Source of the DNA: Deltaproteobacteria bacterium
Lineage (GTDB): Bacteria > Myxococcota_A > Polyangia > Polyangiales > JADJMO01
Assembly: GCA_022843175.1 (NCBI GenBank)
Contig: JALHOE010000034.1
Span: 1 to 53,693 of the forward strand
Direction of reading: 5' to 3'
Length of the DNA stretch: 53,693 nt
A program made the translations under genes and the position numbers. Positions 39,700 to 49,642 of the stretch are shown here, in pieces. Each line of letters begins with the position of its first letter. The stretch's first letter is position 1. Under the pieces are notes generated by a model that was given only the letters and a program-made list of their open reading frames with translations, had not been told where the DNA came from and searched no databases.

Positions 39700-40758
39700 C
39701 TAGAACGCCATCGCCGCGCGCCCGATCTCCTTGTCGAGCAACCCCTGGGCGACGAGTTGCTTGAGGTGCATCTCGAAGGTCTGCATCCCGTACGGGTGCA
39801 CGCCCTTCTCCATGCACTCCTTGAGCGTCGGGTTCTGCTCCGGCCTCTTGATCGCCTCGCGCACCGTGCCGCTCGCGACGAGGACCTCGGCGGCGAGGAC
39901 GAGGCCGGTGCCGTCCTTTCGCGGGAGGAGGCGCTGGGCGACGATGCCCTGCAGGTTATCGCCAATCCGCTCGCGGAGCTCGTGCACGTCGGCGTTCGGG
40001 GCGAGGGCGAGCATGCGGCCCACGGTGCGCGCGACGTCGGGGGTGTGGAGCGTGGAGAGGACGAGGTGGCCGGTCTCGGCCGCCTTGAGCGCGATGTCCA
40101 TCGTCTCCTCGTCGCGGATTTCGCCGACGAGGATGACGTCGGGATCCTGACGGAGCGCGGCGCGGAGCGCGGAGGCGAAGTTGCCGGTGTCGAGGCCGAC
40201 CTCGCGCTGCGAGATGCTCGACATGGAGTCCTCGTGGAGGAACTCGATCGGATCCTCGACGGTCACGATGTGCAGCGCGCGGGTGCGGTTCATCTCGCCG
40301 ATCATCGCCGCAAGGGTCGACGACTTACCGTTGCCCGCCGCGCCCACGACCAGCACGAGGCCACGGTCCTTCTCGGCGAACGTCTTGCACGCGGGCGGCG
40401 CGCCGAGCTGCTCGAAGGTGGGGATCACCTGCGGGATCGCGCGCATCACGATCGCGAGCGTGCCGCGCTGGCGGTAGACGTTGACGCGGAAGCGCCCGGC
40501 GCCGCGCACCGAGTACGAGGTGTCGTGCTCCTTGAGGTTGGCGAGCTCGCGCTTGATGTTCGGGTCCTTGATGACGTGCTTGGCCATCGCCTCGGTGTCC
40601 TCGGGGCGCAGCCGGTCGGTCTTGAAGTAGACCATGTCTCCGCGGATGCGCGCGCCCGGCGGCTGGCCGACCTTGAGGTGCACGTCGCTCGCGTTGGCCG
40701 CGACTGCCTTCACGAGGATTTGCTGGAAGAACTCCTCCGAGTCGTACGGGGTCGGCAT
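39700..40758 (-). CDS. pilT: PilT/PilU-family twitching-motility ATPase
   Basis: 352 aa from ATG 40758. Type IV pilus retraction ATPase of the GspE superfamily. The N-terminal ASDVHLKVGQPPGARIRG is typical of PilT. Walker A is GAAGNGKSST (about 139-148), the Asp box is HIVTVEDPIEF, Walker B is DVILVGEIRD and the His box is HLVLSTLHTPD. The C-terminus has GTVREAIKRPEQNP and GMQTFEMHLKQLV where PilT has the AIRNLIRE retraction motif, so it may be a PilU-like or accessory paralogue. No other pil gene is near. It acts as a hexamer at the inner-membrane pilus base. Confidence 0.92.
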   Translation of the reverse strand: MPTPYDSEEFFQQILVKAVAANASDVHLKVGQPPGARIRGDMVYFKTDRLRPEDTEAMAKHVIKDPNIKRELANLKEHDTSYSVRGAGRFRVNVYRQRGTLAIVMRAIPQVIPTFEQLGAPPACKTFAEKDRGLVLVVGAAGNGKSSTLAAMIGEMNRTRALHIVTVEDPIEFLHEDSMSSISQREVGLDTGNFASALRAALRQDPDVILVGEIRDEETMDIALKAAETGHLVLSTLHTPDVARTVGRMLALAPNADVHELRERIGDNLQGIVAQRLLPRKDGTGLVLAAEVLVASGTVREAIKRPEQNPTLKECMEKGVHPYGMQTFEMHLKQLVAQGLLDKEIGRAAMAF

Positions 40759-40823
40759 CGGAGCGCGAGTGTAGCCGCGCGCGGCGTGGCCGTCGCCCAT
40801 CGGACGAGCTACAGACGCGGTCG

Positions 40824-42311
40824 GTGAAGGACCCGCGCGACGTCTCGACGATCGACGTCTTCGCGCCGCAGACGCGGAAGATCGTCACCGGCCCCCTCGG
40901 CTGGGAGGTGTTCCGCTTCGGCGCGCCGATCGCGGTCGGCATGGCGCTGCAGGTCACCTTCAACCTGGTCGACGCCTACCTCATCGCGCGCCTGCCGGCC
41001 GGTCGGGCCGGGCCGGCGATCGGCGCCGTCGGCATCTGCGATCAGATCGCCGCGGTCGGCACGATCATCAGCTACGGCATCTCCACCGCGACCGCGGCGC
41101 TGCTCGCCCAGCGCAAGGGCGCCGGCGATCTCGACGGCGTGCGGCGCGTCGGGTGGCAGTCGCTGCTGCTCACCCTCGGCCTTTCCATCCTCTACGGCCT
41201 CGTCGGCGTATTCGGCTCCGAGTTCCTCATGGTGAGCGTCGTCGGCGCCAAGGGCGAGGTGGCGCGGCTCGGCGTCGAGTACCTGCGGGTCATCGTCGCG
41301 GGCTCGTTCTCGATCTTCTTCCTCCTCCAGCTCACATCGATCATGCGCGCGCTCGGGTCGTCGAAGACCCCGGTGGCGATCCTGGTCGTCGGCAACGTCC
41401 TCAACCTGCTCCTCGCGATCCTCCTCGTCTATGGGCAGGGCGAACGACCGGCAGTGTTCGCCTGGTCGCTGCCGATCGCGCGGGCACTGCACGCGCCGCG
41501 GCTCGAGCTGGTCGGCGCCGCGTGGGCGACGGTCATCGCCCGCTCGCTCGCGCTCGTCCCGGCGTTCGTCTGGCTCGCCTCGGCGCGCGGCGATCGGATC
41601 CTTCGCCCGCGGAGGGAGTGGCGGGCGCCGCAGCTCGCCGAGCTCGGGGCGATCTGGCGGATCGGCTGGCCGATCTCGGCGCAGTACGTGGTCCGCGTCG
41701 GCGCGTTCGTCGCGACGAGCGCGCTGATCGCCCACGCGTTCACCTCGGCCACCGATCAGACCGCGAGCACCGCCTACGGGATCGTGTTTCGCGTCGAGAC
41801 CATGGCGCTGTTCCTCTCGATGGGCTGGGGCTCGGCCGCCCAGACCTTCACCGGCACCTGCATGGGCGCGGGCGACATGCGCCGCGCGGGGTGGGCCGGG
41901 TGGTGGGCGGCTGGCTACGACGCTGCGTGCATGGGCATCCTCGCCTTCGCGATGGGCTTGTGGGGCGCGCCCCTGCTCCGCTTCTTCGACGACACGCCGG
42001 AGGTCGTCGCCATCGGCCGCGAATACCTCGCCGCCGTCGGTCCGAGCTACATCACCTACGGCGCGGCGATCGTCCTCGGAAACGCGTTCAGCGGCATCGG
42101 CGCCACCCGCAAGACGCTGCGCCTCGACCTGCTCCTCGTCTTCGCCATTCAGCTGCCGCTCTGCCTCATCGCGGCGTTCTGGCGCGGCAGCCGCGAGGCC
42201 CTGTGGTCGGCGATCGCCACGGCCTACGCCGCGAGCGCGATCGTCTACGGCGTCGCCTACGCCCGCAGCCGCGAGTTCTGGCGCCGAAGCCCGGGAGAGG
42301 CCCCAACGTGA
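40824..42311 (+). CDS. MATE-family multidrug/metabolite exporter
   Basis: 495 aa from GTG 40824. Twelve transmembrane helices in two pseudo-repeats, beginning LGWEVFRFGAPIAVGMALQV and IAAVGTIISYGISTATAALL, with the second half at IWRIGWPISAQYVVRVGAFV. MATE proteins expel drugs or metabolites using Na+ or H+ gradients. The sequence has the family's small-residue-rich helices; specific cation-site residues cannot be assigned by eye. Divergent from pilT across 65 bp. It is followed at 52 bp by an acyl-CoA dehydrogenase, probably separately transcribed. Confidence 0.88.
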   Translation: MKDPRDVSTIDVFAPQTRKIVTGPLGWEVFRFGAPIAVGMALQVTFNLVDAYLIARLPAGRAGPAIGAVGICDQIAAVGTIISYGISTATAALLAQRKGAGDLDGVRRVGWQSLLLTLGLSILYGLVGVFGSEFLMVSVVGAKGEVARLGVEYLRVIVAGSFSIFFLLQLTSIMRALGSSKTPVAILVVGNVLNLLLAILLVYGQGERPAVFAWSLPIARALHAPRLELVGAAWATVIARSLALVPAFVWLASARGDRILRPRREWRAPQLAELGAIWRIGWPISAQYVVRVGAFVATSALIAHAFTSATDQTASTAYGIVFRVETMALFLSMGWGSAAQTFTGTCMGAGDMRRAGWAGWWAAGYDAACMGILAFAMGLWGAPLLRFFDDTPEVVAIGREYLAAVGPSYITYGAAIVLGNAFSGIGATRKTLRLDLLLVFAIQLPLCLIAAFWRGSREALWSAIATAYAASAIVYGVAYARSREFWRRSPGEAPT

Positions 42312-42363
42312 GGCCCACGGGTTGCCCCTACCCTCCTCCGCGCTCCTCCGGTAAGGAGCCGCC

Positions 42364-43509
42364 ATGGACCTCGAGCTGACCGAAGAGCAGCGCATGATCC
42401 GGGACACCGCGCGTGACTTCGCGGTCAAAGAGGTGGAGCCCAAGGCCGCCGAGCTCGACAAGACGGGGCGCTGGCCCACCGAGCTCGTGAAGCGCATGGG
42501 CGAGCTCGGGTTCATGGGCATCGCGGTCGACGACACGCACGGCGGCGCCGGCATGGACAACGTCTGTTACGCGCTCGCCATGGAGGAGATCTCCCGCGCC
42601 TGCGCGTCCACCGGCGTAATCATGAGCGTCAACAACTCGCTCTACTGCGATCCGGTGAAGAAGTTCGGCACTCCGGCGCAGAAGGATCGCTGGCTCACGC
42701 CCTACGCCTCGGGCGAGAAGCTCGGCTGCTTCGGGCTCACCGAGCCCATGAGCGGCAGCGACGCGCAGACGATGAACACCGTCGCCGAGAAGAAGGGCGA
42801 CAAGTGGCTCATCAACGGCAGCAAGAACTGGATCACCAACGGCCCCCACGCCGACACGATCGTCCTCTTCGCGATCAGTGAGCGGAACCCCGGCGGCAAG
42901 TCGAAGCACACCGCGTTCCTCGTCGACAAGGACACCCCCGGCTTCAGCCGCGAGAAGCCCGACGAGAAGCTGGGCATCCACGCGGCGCACTCGTGCACGG
43001 TGTTCTTCGAGAACGTCGAGCTGTCGGACGAGCACCGCCTCGGCGGCGTGGGAGACGGCTTCAAGGTCGCGATGTCCACGCTCGACGGCGGCCGCATCGG
43101 CATCGCTTGTCAGGCGCTCGGCATCGCCCGCGCGGCGTTCGAGAAGGCCGTCGAGTACAGCAAGGAGCGCAAGTCGTTCGGCGTCCCGCTGGCCAACCAC
43201 CAGGCGATCGCCTTCATGATCGCCGACATGGCCACCGAGATCGACGCCGCGCGTCTCCTCATCTGGCGCGCCGCGACGATGAAGGACAAGGGCGTGCGCC
43301 ACTCGCAGGAGTCCGCGATCGCCAAGCTCTTCGCCTCGGAGATGGCCACCCGCGTCACCCACAAGGCGCTGCAGATTTTCGGCGGCTACGGCTACTCCCG
43401 CGAGTTCCCGATGGAGCGCCACTACCGCGACGCGCGCATCACCGAGATCTACGAGGGCACCTCGGAGATCCAGCGCATCGTCATCGCGGCCAACGCGCTC
43501 AAGGGGTAG
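42364..43509 (+). CDS. Acyl-CoA dehydrogenase (short-chain-like)
   Basis: 381 aa, ATG 42364 behind TAAGGAG. FAD-dependent dehydrogenation of acyl-CoA. Motifs: GCFGLTEPMSGSDAQTMNTV, NWITNGPHADTIVLFAI, STLDGGRIGIACQALGIARA, RKSFGVPLANHQAIAFMIAD, QIFGGYGYSREFPMERHYRD and IYEGTSEIQR with the catalytic Glu at about 364. It is closest in feel to butyryl/short-branched-chain enzymes. The N-terminal FMGIAVDDTHGGAGMDNVCY is typical. A large hairpin follows the stop. The paralogue at 44361 lies two genes down. Confidence 0.95.
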   Translation: MDLELTEEQRMIRDTARDFAVKEVEPKAAELDKTGRWPTELVKRMGELGFMGIAVDDTHGGAGMDNVCYALAMEEISRACASTGVIMSVNNSLYCDPVKKFGTPAQKDRWLTPYASGEKLGCFGLTEPMSGSDAQTMNTVAEKKGDKWLINGSKNWITNGPHADTIVLFAISERNPGGKSKHTAFLVDKDTPGFSREKPDEKLGIHAAHSCTVFFENVELSDEHRLGGVGDGFKVAMSTLDGGRIGIACQALGIARAAFEKAVEYSKERKSFGVPLANHQAIAFMIADMATEIDAARLLIWRAATMKDKGVRHSQESAIAKLFASEMATRVTHKALQIFGGYGYSREFPMERHYRDARITEIYEGTSEIQRIVIAANALKG

Positions 43510-43519
43510 CTGCGGGGGG

Positions 43520-43582
43520 AGGCGCTCGCTCACGCGCGCGCCGATTTCGTGGGCGCACGGGCGCGCGCGTCGGCGAGCGCCT
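43520..43582. repeat. Large hairpin built from the dispersed AGGCGCTCGC repeat
   Basis: Left arm 43520-43542 and right arm 43560-43582 are inverted repeats matching at 21 of 23 positions, with a 17-nt loop. The left arm is the same element seen at 17777 and (as reverse complement) at 1-71. It starts 10 bp after the acyl-CoA dehydrogenase stop and could act as a terminator or messenger-stabilising hairpin; there is no T-tract. Confidence 0.75.
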
Positions 43583-43641
43583 GTTGTGCGTGGGCGCGCG
43601 CCGTCTTTGCGGCGCGGGTGATCCGTGGCATTGGGGCGGGG

Positions 43642-44352
43642 ATGTCCTCGCGCTGTCTCCTCGCCCTCGCCCTCATCGGCTGCGGCTCGACCCCGCCGCC
43701 CGAGGCCCCCAAACCCGAGCCCGCCGCCGACACGGCGAAGGTCGAGAAGACGTCGACCGGTCCCTCCATCGAGTACGACCTCGGGCCGGTCGATCCCAAC
43801 ATCTTCAAGAAGAAGGTCGAGGCGCTGCGTTCGTCCTGGAACGATTGCTACACCCACGCGCACGACAAGCAGGAGACGCTCGAGGGCAAGCTCACGTTCA
43901 CCGTCCGCACGAACAAGGACGGCTCGGTGAAGTGGGCCTACGTCAAGGACGCGGACCTCGGAAGCCGCGAGGTCGAGCGCTGCGTGATCGACTCGCTCAA
44001 GAGCACGAACTTCGGTCCGCCGACCGATGCGAAGGAGGGCGAGGTGCAGGGACACACGCTCGGCTGGGAGCTCGACGGCGACGCGCGCGCAGCAGACCCC
44101 GGCGCGCAGAGCAGCGTGCTGCCCTCGATCGAGAAGGCCAAGGGCAAGCTCGACGGCTGCAAGAAGGGCAGCAAGGGCAAGATGGTCGCGACCCTCTACA
44201 TCGCCAAGGGCGGCAAGCCGCTCTCGGTCGGCCTCGCCATCGACGACCCGAACGCCGATGCCGCGATCGACTGCGTCGTGAACGTGCTGATGGGCCTCAA
44301 ATACGTGAACAAGGCGTCGTGGCCCACCAAGGTCACCGTGCAGCTGCCCTGA
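43642..44352 (+). CDS. Lipoprotein with two AgmX/TonB-C-like repeats
   Basis: 236 aa from ATG 43642 with GGGGCGGGG just upstream; the longer open frame lacks a signal. Lipobox ALIGC (Cys14). After a Pro/Ala linker there are two copies of a module of about 85 residues: SWNDCYTHAHDK...LTFTVRTNKDGSVKWAYVKD...VERCVIDSLKSTNFGPP, then KLDGCKKGSKGKMVATLYIA...AIDCVVNVLMGLKY. This C...VxGxV...C...lrxwxFP-type layout is that of the AgmX/PglI C-terminal domain of gliding and polysaccharide proteins in myxobacteria. Conserved Cys pairs probably form disulfides. It lies between two acyl-CoA dehydrogenase genes. Confidence 0.82.
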   Translation: MSSRCLLALALIGCGSTPPPEAPKPEPAADTAKVEKTSTGPSIEYDLGPVDPNIFKKKVEALRSSWNDCYTHAHDKQETLEGKLTFTVRTNKDGSVKWAYVKDADLGSREVERCVIDSLKSTNFGPPTDAKEGEVQGHTLGWELDGDARAADPGAQSSVLPSIEKAKGKLDGCKKGSKGKMVATLYIAKGGKPLSVGLAIDDPNADAAIDCVVNVLMGLKYVNKASWPTKVTVQLP

Positions 44353-44360
44353 GACCGCGA

Positions 44361-45488
<1,128 letters not shown>

Positions 45489-45496
45489 CGCGCTCG

Positions 45497-45748
45497 CTAC
45501 GCGTCGCCCTCGAGCAGGCCGAAGTCCCATGTCTCGCCGGGCTCGCGGAGCGCGACGGTCACCTGTTCGAGCCGCGCCATCACCTCGCCCTGACCGTGGC
45601 CGGTGCCGATCTTCACTCCGACCGCGACGCGGTCGGGCATCGCCCAGACCTTGGCGGCGACGACGCCCTCCACCTGGTAGACGAGCTCCAGCGTGCGGCG
45701 GATGCGCGGATCGAGGTCGTCGCCAGGCTGATCTTCGCGCGACGTCAT
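45497..45748 (-). CDS. Small cytosolic protein, unknown function
   Basis: 83 aa, ATG 45748. A compact alpha/beta composition without a signal peptide (TLELVYQVEGVVAAKVWAMP, DRVAVGVKIGTGHGQGEV, RLEQVTVALREPGETWDFGL). The pattern of a helix, a glycine-rich strand and a helix recalls small regulatory domains, but I recognise no family. It is divergent from the methyltransferase gene, 29 bp between starts, so a promoter must be shared or very compact. Confidence 0.65.
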   Translation of the reverse strand: MTSREDQPGDDLDPRIRRTLELVYQVEGVVAAKVWAMPDRVAVGVKIGTGHGQGEVMARLEQVTVALREPGETWDFGLLEGDA

Positions 45749-45777
45749 GGCGATGCTCTTACCATGGCGGCACGGCG

Positions 45778-46596
45778 ATGGCAGGCGAGGACAAAATCGG
45801 GCCGACGGCTCACTACACGGCGTACGTCTGGTCGCGCCTGCGGCTGCCCTACTCCGAGCTGTTCGCGACGCCGAAGGGCGCGGCGCTGTTCTGGGGCTTT
45901 CGCCTCGCCGGCGAGTGGATCGCCGCGGTGACGCCCGGCGTCCCGTCCCTGCCGCAGTACCTCGCGCAACGCCACTTCGCGATCGAGCACGCGCTCGACC
46001 GCTTGAAGCCGGATCGGATCGTCGAGCTCGGAGCGGGCCTGTCGCGTCGCGGGCTCACGTGGGCGTTCGACCGCGGCGTCGACTACGTCGAGGTCGACCT
46101 CCCGCACATGGTCGAGGCCAAGCGCGCGCTCATCCCGGAGCGCCTCCGCACGCCGCGTCTCCGTCACGTCAGCCACGACGTGCTCTCGCCCTCGTTCCGC
46201 GAAGAGCTCCAAGCGCTGCTCGCCGGCAGCGAGCGGCCAGCGATCATCGCGGAGGGCGTGCTCGGCTACTTCGAGTCCGAGGCTCGCACGCGCCTCGCCG
46301 AGAGCGTCGCGTCCGCGCTCGCTCCGAGGGCAGGCATCTTCCTCGCCGACATCCGTCATCAAAAAGCGGGCATGCCGATCGGCGTTCACTTCCTCCGCGC
46401 CGGCATCAAGCTCGCTACCGGAGGGCGCGGAGCAAGCACAGATTTCCGCGACGAGCAGGAGATTCGCGCGTTCTTCCGCCAAGCCGGGTTTGCCGCCGCC
46501 GAACCGATGGATCTGCGCGACGTGGCGCGCGCACCGAGGGTGCCTTCGCCAGCGCGGGTCTGGCGCGCACGCGCGGGTGTACGCTCGCCCGAATGA
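45778..46596 (+). CDS. SAM-dependent methyltransferase of the LCM/PPM type
   Basis: 272 aa, ATG 45778. The LCM/O-methyltransferase layout is visible: HYTAYVWSRLRLPYSELFAT, LAQRHFAIEHALDRLKPDRI, the SAM-binding VELGAGLSRRGLTWAF, then VDYVEVDLPHMVEAKRALIP (acidic loop) and AIIAEGVLGYFESEARTRL (motif with IAEGVL as in PPM methyltransferases). These enzymes methylate carboxyl or hydroxyl groups of small molecules or proteins. The stop overlaps the start of the TPR/H1-tail gene (ATGA), suggesting the two are made together and may interact. Substrate unknown. Confidence 0.85.
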   Translation: MAGEDKIGPTAHYTAYVWSRLRLPYSELFATPKGAALFWGFRLAGEWIAAVTPGVPSLPQYLAQRHFAIEHALDRLKPDRIVELGAGLSRRGLTWAFDRGVDYVEVDLPHMVEAKRALIPERLRTPRLRHVSHDVLSPSFREELQALLAGSERPAIIAEGVLGYFESEARTRLAESVASALAPRAGIFLADIRHQKAGMPIGVHFLRAGIKLATGGRGASTDFRDEQEIRAFFRQAGFAAAEPMDLRDVARAPRVPSPARVWRARAGVRSPE

Positions 46597-48611
46597 GCTA
46601 CGACCTCTCGTTCGCCGTACGCCCCGGTCAGAGCGCCCCCTCGCTCGACTCGCTGCGCGACTTCTTCAGCACGCGGCCCCACTGGAGCCTCTCCGACGAC
46701 GGGGCCGAGTACCGCAACACGGCCACCGGCGTGGCGATCGACGTCTCGCTGCGCGAACGCTCCGCCGACGATCCGGAAGAGCGCGCCCCCGTCTCGCTGC
46801 GCATCGGACAGATGCGTCCGCACGTGACCGCCCTCGAGGCCGAGGACGAAATCGCGGCGCTGGTCCGCACCTTCGACCTCCTCGTCGACGATCCGCAGAC
46901 CGACGGCATGGGCCGCGGCGAGTTCACGCCGCTCGCGTTTCACCGTGGGTTCGAGGCGTTCAACCGCTTCGCGCACGAGGTGAACCTGCGTCGCATGGCG
47001 AACGATCCGCCGCCGGCGATGCCGCGCGAACGGCTCGAGCGGGTGTGGCGCTGGAACCGCGAGCGCGACTCGCTCGCCGAGCGCGTCGGCGACGACCTGT
47101 TCGTGCCGCAGATCTTCTACGCGCTCGACGACTCCGAGGTCCGTACATTCGTCGCGTGGGCCGATGACGTCGCGGCCCGCGTCCCGGAGGTCGACTCGAT
47201 CCAGACGACGCGCGCGCACGTCCCGTGGTCGGCGATCGCCGAGGCCATCGCTGCGGCGCCGCGCGAGGACGCTCCGATCCCGCACTATCACGTCGACGGC
47301 GACGTGCTCGCCGAGGTGTTCGCGGCGATCGGGCGCGCCGAGCCGCGGCCGAACCCGCGGATCCTGCCGCCGGGCATGGTCCTGACGAAGGAGCTGGTCG
47401 ACGAGTTCGCCCTCGAACCCGGCCTCCGCGCGCGCCGCAAGCGTGCGATGGAGCTGCGGATCGACGGCCAGATCGCCTGCAACACGGGCCGCGCGCGCGA
47501 GGGGCTGCGCATGTTGGCCGACGCCGCGGAGCTCTCGCCCGAGGACTACGAGCTGCAGCACGAGGTCGCCTGGACGGCCCACCAGAACAACCACCACGCG
47601 CTCGCGTTCGAGTGCGCTGCCCGCGCGTTCGCCGCCCAGCCGCGGCCGTTCGACGCGCTCCTCGCAGCGGCCAACGGGTGGTACGTGGCGCGCTTCGAAG
47701 AAGCCCTGGTGTTCGCCGATCGGCTCCTCGAGCTCAACCCCGAAGAACGCAATGGTCACCTGTTGCGCGCCTCGATCCTCACCGACCTCGCGCGCTACGA
47801 CGAGGCCGTCGAAGCGGCCGACCGCGCGCTCGCCGTGAAGTACGACGGCATGGCCGAGAACGTCAAAGCGTTCGCGCTCGCCGCGGGCGGTCGCGACGAC
47901 GAGGCGCGCGCGTCGTACGAGCGCGCGCTCGTGGCGCTCGCCAGCGAGGGCGACGCCGCCGATGTCGTCAGCCGTCGCGCCTATGCGCTCCTTGGGCTCG
48001 GCCGCGGCAAGGAGGCGCTGGCCGCCGCGAAGAAGGCCGACGCGCTCGAGAAGGACTCGTTCCTCACGCTCCAGAGCCTCGGCCGCGCGTACATGATGCT
48101 CGGCAAACCGAAGGAGGCGCTGGTGCCGCTGGCCAAGGCGATCCGCTCGCGGGCGGCGGCGCCGATGGCATCGTTCTACGCCGCCAAGGCGCACGCGCTG
48201 CTCGGCGATCGACGCGCGGCCGAGTCGGCGCTCGCCGCGGCCAGCGTGAGCACGCACTTCGCCGCGCTCGCCGCGCGGGACGCCGACCTGAGCAAGCTGG
48301 TGCGAACCGCGCCGGCCCCGACCGCCGCCCCGGCGAAGAAGGAGCCGGCGAAGAAGGAGCCGGCGAAGAAGGAGCCGGCGAAGAAGGAGCCGGCGAAGAA
48401 GGAGCCGGCGAAGAAGGCGGCGCCCAAGAAGGCAGCGCCGAAGAAGAAGGCAGCGCCGAAAAAGAAGGCCGCGCCGAAGAAGAAGGCCGCGCCCAAGAAG
48501 GCCGCGACAAAGAAGAAGACGGCGACCAAGAAGGCCGCGACCAAGAAGGCCGCGACCAAGAAGAAGAAGCCCGCCGCCAAGAAGAAGACGGCGAAGAAGC
48601 GATCGAAGTAG
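46593..48611 (+). CDS. TPR protein with a histone-H1-like Lys/Ala/Pro tail
   Basis: 672 aa, ATG 46593 overlapping the methyltransferase stop (ATGA). The N-terminal 170 residues are an uncharacterised domain (SYDLSFAVRPGQSAPSLDSL ...). Residues about 290-560 are tetratricopeptide-like helical repeats (ALAFECAARAFAAQPRPFDA, ARYDEAVEAADRALAVKYDG, AYMMLGKPKEALVPLAKAIR). Residues about 575-672 are a basic AAPKKK/AKKEP tail like eukaryotic histone H1, which in myxobacteria and Bdellovibrio often binds DNA. It lacks a signal peptide, so a cytosolic protein tethered to DNA through its tail is the simplest reading. The tail contains in-frame tandem repeats. Confidence 0.85.
   Translation: MSYDLSFAVRPGQSAPSLDSLRDFFSTRPHWSLSDDGAEYRNTATGVAIDVSLRERSADDPEERAPVSLRIGQMRPHVTALEAEDEIAALVRTFDLLVDDPQTDGMGRGEFTPLAFHRGFEAFNRFAHEVNLRRMANDPPPAMPRERLERVWRWNRERDSLAERVGDDLFVPQIFYALDDSEVRTFVAWADDVAARVPEVDSIQTTRAHVPWSAIAEAIAAAPREDAPIPHYHVDGDVLAEVFAAIGRAEPRPNPRILPPGMVLTKELVDEFALEPGLRARRKRAMELRIDGQIACNTGRAREGLRMLADAAELSPEDYELQHEVAWTAHQNNHHALAFECAARAFAAQPRPFDALLAAANGWYVARFEEALVFADRLLELNPEERNGHLLRASILTDLARYDEAVEAADRALAVKYDGMAENVKAFALAAGGRDDEARASYERALVALASEGDAADVVSRRAYALLGLGRGKEALAAAKKADALEKDSFLTLQSLGRAYMMLGKPKEALVPLAKAIRSRAAAPMASFYAAKAHALLGDRRAAESALAAASVSTHFAALAARDADLSKLVRTAPAPTAAPAKKEPAKKEPAKKEPAKKEPAKKEPAKKAAPKKAAPKKKAAPKKKAAPKKKAAPKKAATKKKTATKKAATKKAATKKKKPAAKKKTAKKRSK
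48333..48407 (+). repeat. Five perfect 15-bp in-frame repeats (AKKEP)x5
   Basis: GCGAAGAAGGAGCCG is repeated five times without error inside the TPR/H1-tail gene, followed by looser AAPKKK units. Perfect copies imply recent expansion and likely length variation between strains. Confidence 0.92.
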
Positions 48612-48677
48612 CGCCGAAGCTTGCACAACTCGCGCACGGCAAGTTGCGATCAACCGTGATTGCATAGGAGAACGCAC

Positions 48678-49634
48678 ATGGCCCGGCCGTTGCTGACGGA
48701 CCTGGCCATGGCCGAACTCAAGCCCCTCCAGCACGCCGACGCCGACAAGAAGGACGACGGAACGCTTCGCCGCGAGGCCGAGGCGCAGCTCTCACGCTTC
48801 CCCGCGCTGCAGGTCGTGGGGGATCTCCTCGCGCGGCTCCGCGCGCGGGAGCTCTCGTGGTGGTCGCCCGACGAGCTCCGCGTGCTCTGGCCGGCGCGGG
48901 AGCGGATGCGGTGGCTGCGCGATCGGCCGGATCTACGCGCGCAGATCGTCACCTCGCTGACCCAGCTCCCCGCGCGCGCTGCGCGCAAGAAGACCGCAGA
49001 GTTCCAGGCCGATCTGCTCGAGTCGTTCCTCGAGGACGGCGACATCACCGTGAAGCAGTTCGACGAGGCGTTCGATCCCTTCGATCTCGTCGTCTACGGA
49101 CCGGTCTCCGAGTTCTGGCGCAAGTTCCGCGAGCGGATGCCGTGGCACGACGACAGCAAGGCCAACCAGGACATCATCGGCGGGCTGCTGCGGTCGCTGC
49201 TCCTCCACGGGCCGATCAGCGCGCTCGACGTGCGCGCCGCGATCTCCCCGGCCGTCTTCCAGGCCAAGATCCCGCTCGACGTGCGGATCGCGATCGACGA
49301 GGCGCGCCTCCGCCGCGAGCGGAGCGGAGAGCCGTTCGGGGCCGCGCAGGAGCTCGCGGTCGCGACGCCGGAGGTCGTCGCCGCGAGCATGCCGATCCGC
49401 GAGCTCGCGCCGGTGTTCGACGTCGCGCAGAAGGCCCTCGGCTGGGACGGAGCGGCCGCGCCGCGGTCGACGCCGCTCCGGATCGTCGAACCGGGGATCG
49501 ATCCGGACGAGCTGCTCGCGTCGATCTCCCGCAAGGCGGCCAACACCTCACGCACGTCGAGCACGCCCCCACCCCCACGAGTCCGCGGCGACGACGACAA
49601 GACGCAGCCGAGGATCCAGGTCTTCGCGCGTTGA
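48678..49634 (+). CDS. Cytosolic protein of unknown function
   Basis: 318 aa from ATG 48678, fixed by AGGAG 7 nt upstream (an ATG 18 nt earlier would lack a ribosome site). It is mostly helical (QLSRFPALQVVGDLLARLRA, SWWSPDELRVLWPARERMRW, KKTAEFQADLLESFLEDGDI, DPFDLVVYGPVSEFWRKFRE), with a Pro/Thr/Ser-rich C-terminal tail. It has no signal peptide, no membrane helix and no catalytic motif I recognise. It is probably conserved among myxobacteria. It follows the TPR/H1-tail gene by 66 bp, in the same direction, and may belong to its unit. Confidence 0.75.
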   Translation: MARPLLTDLAMAELKPLQHADADKKDDGTLRREAEAQLSRFPALQVVGDLLARLRARELSWWSPDELRVLWPARERMRWLRDRPDLRAQIVTSLTQLPARAARKKTAEFQADLLESFLEDGDITVKQFDEAFDPFDLVVYGPVSEFWRKFRERMPWHDDSKANQDIIGGLLRSLLLHGPISALDVRAAISPAVFQAKIPLDVRIAIDEARLRRERSGEPFGAAQELAVATPEVVAASMPIRELAPVFDVAQKALGWDGAAAPRSTPLRIVEPGIDPDELLASISRKAANTSRTSSTPPPPRVRGDDDKTQPRIQVFAR

Positions 49635-49642
49635 AGAGACAA

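Noticed and set aside
45745-46482. 245-aa minus-strand ORF opposite the methyltransferase
   Set aside because: Mirror of the methyltransferase frame; lacks domain motifs and a ribosome site.
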